Source: Hyphomicrobiales bacterium (GTDB lineage Bacteria > Pseudomonadota > Alphaproteobacteria > Rhizobiales > Rhizobiaceae). From it: a stretch of DNA of 64,000 bases. The DNA is taken from NCBI GenBank assembly GCA_030456445.1, contig JAKDNM010000005.1, forward strand, positions 1 through 64,000, in the 5' to 3' direction. Both the position numbers and the translations under genes were made by a program. Positions 56,999 through 64,000 of this stretch are shown piece by piece. Every line of letters begins with the position of its first letter. Position 1 is the first letter of the stretch. Under the pieces are notes generated by a model. It searched no databases. It saw only the letters and a list, made by a program, of their open reading frames with translations, and had not been told where the DNA came from.

Positions 56999-58144
56999 AT
57001 GGCCGTCGAAAAGAAGGCGTCTGCCGAAATTGTGGAGGTGAAGGCGGCCGGCGCCGCTGAGCCTTCCGGCGAAAATTCCAGCCGGCTGGTGCCGGTAATG
57101 CTGATGGGGATTTTCTTCATCATGGCCGTCTGTTCGCTCTACTTCGCCAAAGATTTCTTCATGCCGGTGTTCCTGGCGTTCCTGCTGACATTCACGTTGA
57201 CGCCGATCGTCCGCTTCCTGCGCAAGCGCGGGGTTCCCTCGCCGCTCTCCGCGACCCTTCTGGTGATCGGCTTCGGCATCGGCATCGCGCTTTTGGGCTA
57301 CATGATCAGCGGTCCGGTCGTCTCCCTCTTCAACGATGCGCCGCGGATCGGGTCCGAACTGCGTCAGCGGCTGGCCGACATCCGGGCGCCGCTCGACCGC
57401 GTACTGGAAGCTTCCAAGCAGGTGGATGGCGTCGCCAGTTCAGCCGAGGCGCCGGGCGTACAGCATGTCGTGGTGGAACAGCCTGGCGTTCTCACCCGCG
57501 CGGCGAACAATCTGGCTTCGCTCGGAACGACAGCCGCGATCACGCTCATCCTGGCGCTTTTCCTGCTCGCCTCGGGAACGCTCTTCTATGAGAAGATCGT
57601 TCAGTCCTTCCCGCTGATGAGCGACAAGAAACGGGCGCTCAGGGTGGTCTATGACGTCGAACGGGAGATTTCCCGTTACCTCCTGACCATCGCGCTGATC
57701 AATTGCGGGCTTGGCCTTCTCATCGGGCTCGGCCTCTGGGCGATCGGCATGCCCAACCCGCTCGTCTGGGGGGTGGCGGCCGCACTTCTGAACTTCCTGC
57801 CCTATATCGGCGCGCTGACCGGCATCGTCATTGTCGGCGTTATCTCGCTGGTGACTTTCCAGTCCTTCGGCTACGCGCTGCTTGCGCCGCTCTTCTACTT
57901 CGCCTGCACCGTGCTGGAGGGCCAGTTCCTCACCCCGTTGATCATCGGTCGGCGGCTGGAACTGAATTCCGTTTCGGTCTTCATCGCGCTCGCCTTCTGG
58001 ACATGGCTATGGGGTCCGATCGGTTCGCTGATCGCCGTGCCGCTGCTCGTCGTGGTCAAGGTTTTCTGCGACCATTTCGACGGCCTGGAGCATCTCGGCA
58101 ATTTCCTGTCCGCGCAGCAGGTAGCCGAGGAAGAAGAGGAGTAG
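56999..58144 (+). CDS. AI-2E family transporter
   Basis: FFMPVFLAFLLTFTLTPIVRFLRKRGVPSPLSATLLV; VLEGQFLTPLIIGRRLELNSVSVFIALAFWTWLWGPIGSLIAVPLL. Confidence 0.95.
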   Translation: MAVEKKASAEIVEVKAAGAAEPSGENSSRLVPVMLMGIFFIMAVCSLYFAKDFFMPVFLAFLLTFTLTPIVRFLRKRGVPSPLSATLLVIGFGIGIALLGYMISGPVVSLFNDAPRIGSELRQRLADIRAPLDRVLEASKQVDGVASSAEAPGVQHVVVEQPGVLTRAANNLASLGTTAAITLILALFLLASGTLFYEKIVQSFPLMSDKKRALRVVYDVEREISRYLLTIALINCGLGLLIGLGLWAIGMPNPLVWGVAAALLNFLPYIGALTGIVIVGVISLVTFQSFGYALLAPLFYFACTVLEGQFLTPLIIGRRLELNSVSVFIALAFWTWLWGPIGSLIAVPLLVVVKVFCDHFDGLEHLGNFLSAQQVAEEEEE

Positions 58145-58699
58145 TCAGGCTCCCGCGCTTTTATCCCTGCCCTGTTCGAGATACTTCCTCGCCGCCGGGA
58201 CCAGAAGCGAAACATCCGCCGTCCCGTCGAGCGTGACGCCGGCCTCATCGGGTTCGAGCGGCTGCAGATCGGCGAACTGGCTGTCGACCAGGCTGGCCGG
58301 CATGAAATGGCCTTTGCGGCCGGAGATGCGAGCCCGCGCCGTCTCCTTGTCGATGGCGAGATGCGCGAAGACGACGCGCGGGCAATGGCTTCTCAGCCGG
58401 TCGCGATAGATACGCTTGAGCGCCGAACAGGCGGCGACGGCGCTGTCGCCTTCCTCCGCGATTTCCGCCAGCCGTTTGCCGATCGCATCGAGCCATCCGG
58501 CCCGGTGCGCGTCGTCGAGCGGATGGCCGCTCGACATAAGCGCGATGTTCTCCGGCGGATGAAAGCTGTCGCCTTCGAGGAAATCGGCGCCGATGGCCCC
58601 GGCCAGCTTTTCGCCGACGAAGGTCTTGCCGCAGCCGCTGACCCCCATCACCACGACGACCGGCTTATCATCTGCCCGCCTGGTTTCTCCGTCGCTCAT
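58145..58699 (-). CDS. gntK: Gluconokinase
   Basis: VVVMGVSGCGKTFVGEKLA P-loop; LEGDSFHPPENIALMSSGHPLDDAHRAGWL. Confidence 0.94.
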   Translation of the reverse strand: MSDGETRRADDKPVVVVMGVSGCGKTFVGEKLAGAIGADFLEGDSFHPPENIALMSSGHPLDDAHRAGWLDAIGKRLAEIAEEGDSAVAACSALKRIYRDRLRSHCPRVVFAHLAIDKETARARISGRKGHFMPASLVDSQFADLQPLEPDEAGVTLDGTADVSLLVPAARKYLEQGRDKSAGA

Positions 58700-58738
58700 C
58701 GTATCTGATCTCCGCTCGAACGCCCGTCCGTCGCGCCG

Positions 58739-61168
58739 TCAGGAAGCCGGTTCGATGCGGACGGAAAAATCGAGATTCTCCCAATGCCCGGCTTCGGACC
58801 AGAAGAAGGTAAAGTCAATCGCGGCCCCCGCCTTCACCATGTCGACGGGCAGGTCGGCGACATGAATGCCGAAGATGTTCGCCGTCGTCTCGGTGTCGTT
58901 GACCGTAGTCCAGCCGTCGAGGCTCCAATGGATTCGAGCCGGCGCCAGCGCTTCGATGCGCAGCTTCCTGCCGGCAGGCATGGAGCGGATCTTGTTATTG
59001 AAACGCCACGACCGATAGGGCGACGCGGTTTTCTTGTCGATATAGCGCTTCCTCGCATGCGGCGGCATGTCGAATACGGCTCCGTCGCGGAGCGAGCGCA
59101 GGAGCTTGATGTGCTCGGCATGCGCCCACACCAGCGGCATGGCGCTGCCGGCGGGTTTGCCGTGGAAAAGCTCGCGCCCGGGCATGTCCGGCCCGTCCCA
59201 GATCTGCTCCGGCATCAGCCCGCCGGGACCCGAAGAGGCTTCCATGGTCGCCAGAAGCTTCTGCGCGGTGTCCTTGCGCCCGGCCGCCAGTTCGTAATGC
59301 GCACGCTCGCCGGCAAGCAGCGGCCATGAACGCCCGACGCCGGTGCCGTCGAAGGGCGAACCGTCCTCGTGCTCGCCATAGCCGTCCTCGTTGTAGCGGC
59401 GCCAGAGCGGCCCCTGCGGCAGGTCGCGGCGCAGGGTGGCGTCGATGATTTTGACGGTATCGACCATGCGCGGATCGTCGGCGGCGCGCAGGCCGAAACG
59501 CACCAGCGCCAACGCGTCGGGGCTGACGATCTGCCATTCCGCCCGTTGCGTATCGGCGGGCGGACGGTTCTTGATCGGCACGAAGCCGTCTTTCGGGCTT
59601 GCCGCGTCTGCCGTATCCGGCGCGCTGACGCGGACGTAATAGCCGTCTACCCCGAAATCCGAGCATGTCTGCGTGCCGGTTGCATAGAGCCAGCGCTCGA
59701 TCTGCTCGTTCCAGCAATCGGCGGTTTCGCGCGCGAACGGCGCGGCTTCGGCCCGGCCGCAGCGTTCGAGCAGATCCGCCGCCGCCAGAAGGCCGGCGAT
59801 CTCCGCCGCCAGCGTAAAGGGGGTGTAGCCCGCGTCCTCTTCCCAGCGATCCTGCCCCGTCACCGGGCCGTTCCTGAGGATAAAGGTCGCAGCGTTCAGG
59901 ATCATCTCCGCAAAGCCCTCGATCGCTTCCTGCGTCAGATGGCCTTCGCGGTAGAGCGCGTCGACCAGCAGGATCGGCAGCGCCGTCTCGTCCATCTGGA
60001 TGCCGCCCCAATAGGCGGTCCCGTCGAGCCAGGCGTTCTGCGGCCAATGGCCGTCCGCCTCCTGGATCGTGCGCAGGTAGGACAGGATCGCCAGCGCGTC
60101 GTCCGCCGCGCCGGCGGCGAGGAAGCCGCCCGCCGTCTCCACCAGGTCGCGCGGCCACACCAGATGATAGCCGCCGAGGTCCTCGTCGCCCTTCGAGAAG
60201 CCCCATGGGATGGAAAGACTCGCAACCGCGGGGCCGGGAAAGCCGAGCGGCCGGTGCGCGGCGAGAACGGCCGTGCTGACCCGGTAGCTGTCCGGGCCGT
60301 CCTCGCCCTTGCGGTCGCCCTTCCGGTCAAGCGCAAGCAGGCCGCCCTGCCAGCCCCGCCAGCTTTTCACATAAGGTTCGGCGGAGGCCTCGAAGCCCGC
60401 CTGAAGCGAGGCGAGCGCGTTGTAGCCGGCCTCTTCGGGCGAAGGGCCGAAGCCGAGCACAAGGAGCGTCTTGCCGTCATTTTCGGTGGAGAACCCGATT
60501 TCGCCGGTCAGCGCCACATTGCCGTTTTCCGCGCGGCGGTATTCGGGTTCCAGCCGCCCGCCATGCTTGAGCTGCTGCCAGCCGTCGGAGACGCCGACAT
60601 AGCCGGCCGAGCACGCCTGCCATGGCGCTGAAGAGGCAAGCGCCAGCGACATTCCGTCGCTGCCTGAGGCAAACAGCATGCGTGTGCCCTTGTAATCCCC
60701 GATCCAGCCGGTGTTGTGCATGCCGGCATTGACGAGGTGCGGCGCCAAAAGCGCATAGACGCGATAGTCCTGCAATGTGCCGGCTTGCGGAGTGAATGTC
60801 GTCTCCTGGAGCAAGGCCGGCCGCACCGGGTCGACCACGATACGCTTCTCGATCCGGTAGCTTCCGTTGCGGGCGGTATTGACGAGCCGATAGGCAGGAA
60901 CCCCGTCTTCCAAAGGCTCGATCCAATGCTCCGTATCGCGCTTTTCCTCGGAAAACATGCCGTTTGCGCCGGTGACGATCAGCCCGAGGTCGCGCGTGCA
61001 GGCCATATCCACACGCGGATAATAGACCTCGTTGAGGATGCCGTGGCTGACGGTGAACCAGACCTCGCAGGCCGGCGACAGCGCCGTCCCGACCCCGCTC
61101 TTGGCGCTCGACGTCCAGCGTGCCGAGATGCCCGGCGCGCCGGGCGCCCTGTCTTGAATATTTGTCAT
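58739..61168 (-). CDS. Glucan 1,4-alpha-glucosidase (GH15 glucoamylase)
   Basis: HGILNEVYYPRVDMACTRDLGLIV; YHLVWPRDLVETAGGFLAAG; GRSWPLLAGERAHYELAAG. Confidence 0.93.
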   Translation of the reverse strand: MTNIQDRAPGAPGISARWTSSAKSGVGTALSPACEVWFTVSHGILNEVYYPRVDMACTRDLGLIVTGANGMFSEEKRDTEHWIEPLEDGVPAYRLVNTARNGSYRIEKRIVVDPVRPALLQETTFTPQAGTLQDYRVYALLAPHLVNAGMHNTGWIGDYKGTRMLFASGSDGMSLALASSAPWQACSAGYVGVSDGWQQLKHGGRLEPEYRRAENGNVALTGEIGFSTENDGKTLLVLGFGPSPEEAGYNALASLQAGFEASAEPYVKSWRGWQGGLLALDRKGDRKGEDGPDSYRVSTAVLAAHRPLGFPGPAVASLSIPWGFSKGDEDLGGYHLVWPRDLVETAGGFLAAGAADDALAILSYLRTIQEADGHWPQNAWLDGTAYWGGIQMDETALPILLVDALYREGHLTQEAIEGFAEMILNAATFILRNGPVTGQDRWEEDAGYTPFTLAAEIAGLLAAADLLERCGRAEAAPFARETADCWNEQIERWLYATGTQTCSDFGVDGYYVRVSAPDTADAASPKDGFVPIKNRPPADTQRAEWQIVSPDALALVRFGLRAADDPRMVDTVKIIDATLRRDLPQGPLWRRYNEDGYGEHEDGSPFDGTGVGRSWPLLAGERAHYELAAGRKDTAQKLLATMEASSGPGGLMPEQIWDGPDMPGRELFHGKPAGSAMPLVWAHAEHIKLLRSLRDGAVFDMPPHARKRYIDKKTASPYRSWRFNNKIRSMPAGRKLRIEALAPARIHWSLDGWTTVNDTETTANIFGIHVADLPVDMVKAGAAIDFTFFWSEAGHWENLDFSVRIEPAS

Positions 61169-61281
61169 GATCGGTTCTCCCGTCTTTTCGTATTGCATCG
61201 GTTGGGGGCGTTGCAACCCTCGGTGCTACAAGGCTGGACCATCGCTCCACCCTTGTGGCACGACGCTATTGCGATAAAGCA

Positions 61282-63354
61282 ATGCTTTCCGATCAGGCTC
61301 TCGATATGCACGCCCCCAACCCGCTCCGTTCCGATTCGCCGCTCACGCCCGGCCCCGTCTTCCTCGGTATCGACACAGGCGGCACCTATACCGACGCCGC
61401 TCTGTGGCGCGACGGCGCGTCGGGCGGCACCGTGCTCGCCAAGGCCAAGGCGCTGACGACAAGGCACGACCTTGCCGTGGGCATTTCGGGCGCGGTCGAC
61501 GCGGTGCTGGCGAACGCCGCCATCGACCCGGCCTCGATCAAGCTCGTCTCCATGTCGACCACACTCGCCACCAACGCGCTGGTCGAAGGGCAGGGCGGAC
61601 GGGCCGCACTTGTCATGATCGGCTTCGGCGAGGCCGAGCTTGCCCGCGCCGGCCTTGGCCAGGCGCTCGGCTCCGATCCCGTCATCTTCTGTCCGGGCGG
61701 CCATGATGTTCATGGCAACGCCACCGAACTCGATCTTTCCCCGCTCGAGGAGGCGATGCCGGGACTGGCCGAGACCGTTTCAGGCTTTGCCGTGTGCGCC
61801 TGTTTCGCCACGCGCAATCCCGAGCACGAGCTTATCGTGCGCGACATGATCCGCGAGAGGACCGGCCTGCCCGTCACCGCGAGCCACGAACTGTCTGCCA
61901 AGCTTGGCGGGCCGCGCCGCGCGCTGACCACGCTCCTCAATGCCCGTCTGATCGCCATGATCGACCGGCTGGTTGCGGCGACGGAAGGTTTCCTGGAAGC
62001 ACGCGGCATCGCCGCGCCGCTGATGGTGGTGCGCGGCGACGGCGCGCTCGTCTCGGCTTCCTTCGCCCGCCAGCGGCCGATCGAGACGATTCTCTCCGGT
62101 CCAGCCGCCAGCATCGTCGGCGCCCGCCACATGACCGGCCTCGACAATGCCGTCGTTTCGGACATCGGCGGCACGACGACCGATGTGGCCGTGCTCGACC
62201 ATGGCCGGCCGCGCCTCGATCCGGAAGGCGCGATGGTCGGCGGTTTGCGGACCATGGTCGAGGCCGTCGCCATGCGCACCTTCGGTCTCGGCGGCGATTC
62301 GGAAGTGTCGCTCGACGAGCGCATCCTGGTGCCGCGCCTCAAGCTTGGCCCCCGCCGCCTGGTGCCGCTGGCGCTCGCCGGCATGGTGCATGGAAAGACG
62401 ATCTATTCCGAACTCGAGCGGCAGTTGCGCGCCGCCCATCCGAGCCGTCTCGACGGCCGCTTCGCCTTTCGCACCGGCGTGCCCGAACGGCTTGCCGCCG
62501 GCCTTAGCCGCAACGAGGCGCGGCTCTACGGGGAGATAGACAATACGCCCAGGCCGCTCGACCTGCTGCTCGTCTCCAACGCGCAGGGCGCCACGCTGAA
62601 CCGGCTGGTCGCGCGCGGTCTCGTCCATGTCGTCGGCTTCACGCCTTCCGATGCCGCCCATGTGCTCGGCAAGCAGGCGAACTGGGATGCGACGGCCGCC
62701 CGCCTCGGCGCCGAGCTTTTCTCCCGCCGGCGCGATGCCCTTGGCCAGTTCATCGCCGCCTCGCCTGAGGCGCTCGCCGAGTGGGTGCTGCGAGCGGTCA
62801 CGCGCCGTTCGGCCGAGTGCGTGCTGGAGACCTCCTTCGCCGAAGACGGGCTGGACGGCGCCGACACCGTCGCGCACCCTCTGGTACAGCGCGCGGTGGA
62901 GACGCGCCCGGGGATCGTCGGCCTTGCCGTCTCGCTCGACCGGCCGGTAATCGGGCTCGGCGCTTCCGCGCCGCTCCACTATGCCGGCCTCCCGCCGATC
63001 GTCGGCAATGAATGTATCGTGCCGCCGGACGCCGATGTCGCCAACGCGCTCGGCGCGGTCGTCGGACAGGTGCGCGTCACGGCGGAGGCCCTCGTAAGCC
63101 AGCCCGAGGAAGGCCTCTTCCGGCTTTCCTGCGGCGAGATCATGGTCGATTTCAAGGAAGAGGAGCCGGCGATCGCGGCAGCCGAAAAGGAGGCCCGCGC
63201 CATTGCCGCCGCACGTGCGCTGGAAGCCGGCACCGACAATGCCGAGATCGACGTGGCGACAGAGTTCCATGTCTCGACCGTTGAGGGAAGGCGCATGTTC
63301 GTCGAGGCGCATGTCGTAGCCACCGCCTCCGGCCGCCCGCGCATCGCGGCGTGA
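61282..63354 (+). CDS. Hydantoinase/oxoprolinase family protein
   Basis: FLGIDTGGTYTDAAL nucleotide-binding motif; MSTTLATNALVEGQGGRAALVMIGFGEA; DIGGTTTDVAVL; ORF open from 61255. Confidence 0.88.
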   Translation: MLSDQALDMHAPNPLRSDSPLTPGPVFLGIDTGGTYTDAALWRDGASGGTVLAKAKALTTRHDLAVGISGAVDAVLANAAIDPASIKLVSMSTTLATNALVEGQGGRAALVMIGFGEAELARAGLGQALGSDPVIFCPGGHDVHGNATELDLSPLEEAMPGLAETVSGFAVCACFATRNPEHELIVRDMIRERTGLPVTASHELSAKLGGPRRALTTLLNARLIAMIDRLVAATEGFLEARGIAAPLMVVRGDGALVSASFARQRPIETILSGPAASIVGARHMTGLDNAVVSDIGGTTTDVAVLDHGRPRLDPEGAMVGGLRTMVEAVAMRTFGLGGDSEVSLDERILVPRLKLGPRRLVPLALAGMVHGKTIYSELERQLRAAHPSRLDGRFAFRTGVPERLAAGLSRNEARLYGEIDNTPRPLDLLLVSNAQGATLNRLVARGLVHVVGFTPSDAAHVLGKQANWDATAARLGAELFSRRRDALGQFIAASPEALAEWVLRAVTRRSAECVLETSFAEDGLDGADTVAHPLVQRAVETRPGIVGLAVSLDRPVIGLGASAPLHYAGLPPIVGNECIVPPDADVANALGAVVGQVRVTAEALVSQPEEGLFRLSCGEIMVDFKEEEPAIAAAEKEARAIAAARALEAGTDNAEIDVATEFHVSTVEGRRMFVEAHVVATASGRPRIAA

Positions 63355-63471
63355 GCCGTCGCCGTCGATGCGGCCGATGCCGTTGGGCTTGCGAGGAATT
63401 GACCCTGTCGCGCCATCATGGTTGAAGCCATCCGCATGGATGCGCACGCATTTACCGCCAGGAGAAACGAT

Positions 63472-64000
63472 ATGATCGAACGCGTCGGGACCGACGGATT
63501 GCAAATTGCCCGGCCGCTCTACGATTTCGTCGTCGACGAGGCTATCCCCGGGACCGGCGTCGATCCGGCCCGCTTCTGGAAGGAATTTTCAGGCATCGTC
63601 CATGATCTGGCGCCGAAGAACCGCGCGCTGCTTGCCCGCCGCGCCGAGTTGCAGGCGAAAATCGACGCCTGGCACAAGGAACACGGCGCGCCCGCCGACC
63701 TCGCCGCATATCGGAAATTCCTCTCCGAAATCGGCTACCTCCGGCCCGAGGGACCGGACTTTTCCGTTACGACCCAGAACGTCGACCCGGAGATCGCCAT
63801 CGTCGCCGGGCCGCAATTGGTCGTGCCCGTGATGAATGCGCGCTATGCGTTGAACGCCGCCAACGCCCGCTGGGGATCGCTCTACGACGCGCTCTACGGC
63901 ACCGACGCCATCCCCGAGACGGACGGCGCGGAAAAGGGCAAGGGCTACAATCCTAAGCGCGGCGAGAAGGTGATCGCCTGGGCGCGCGATTTCCTCGACC
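63472..64000 (+). CDS. glcB: Malate synthase G (3'-truncated by window end)
   Basis: [54 protein letters not shown]...[30 protein letters not shown]. Confidence 0.94.
   Translation, partial: MIERVGTDGLQIARPLYDFVVDEAIPGTGVDPARFWKEFSGIVHDLAPKNRALLARRAELQAKIDAWHKEHGAPADLAAYRKFLSEIGYLRPEGPDFSVTTQNVDPEIAIVAGPQLVVPVMNARYALNAANARWGSLYDALYGTDAIPETDGAEKGKGYNPKRGEKVIAWARDFLD

Noticed and set aside
1-64000. CRISPR arrays, tRNA/rRNA genes, IS transposases, prophage or toxin-antitoxin modules
   Set aside because: Looked for regular repeats, cloverleaf-like sequences and characteristic proteins by eye; none seen. tRNAscan-SE/Rfam would be needed to exclude small RNAs rigorously

Overview
This 64 kb, high-GC window is a densely coded alphaproteobacterial chromosome segment. 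It looks like Rhizobiales, probably the Mesorhizobium/Phyllobacteriaceae group, judged from gene order, family content and interspersed palindromes. I found no rRNA, tRNA, CRISPR array, prophage or IS transposase. Main blocks: (1) a small catabolic operon with a molybdenum hydroxylase large subunit, a 6-hydroxynicotinate reductase-like Fe-S protein, a UPF0280 (ApbE-superfamily) protein, an AA_synth protein and a MarR regulator (1-5.9 kb); (2) rpoN-hpf-ptsN (12-15 kb) and, separately and in opposite orientation, lptC-lptA-lptB (26.6-28.7 kb); (3) hsp20-DUF1150, an RND efflux operon and a branched-chain amino acid ABC transporter; (4) a housekeeping block with sppA, ihfB, rRNA methyltransferases, lspA, acuI, a hybrid kinase, olsB, an amino-acid ABC transporter, maeB, mutS, glnD, murJ, trpS and nfuA; (5) stress and carbohydrate genes ending in a partial glcB. 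The most interesting observations are: a palindromic repeat with perfect 33-bp arms that stays open in frame with the Mo-hydroxylase ORF at the window edge; a possible dedicated flavinylation pair (Fe-S reductase plus UPF0280); a ~171-nt palindrome filling the gap between the two RND efflux genes and overlapping the permease ribosome-binding site; a CTTGAA-N17-CCATAT promoter with a ROSE-type thermometer hairpin upstream of hsp20; a GGAAC-N16-CAT[C/T] promoter motif shared by an ECF sigma gene, its neighbouring operon and a distant ferritin-like gene; and a strong promoter with a structured leader upstream of hpf. All annotations come from reading the sequence and supplied translations. No database search was run.
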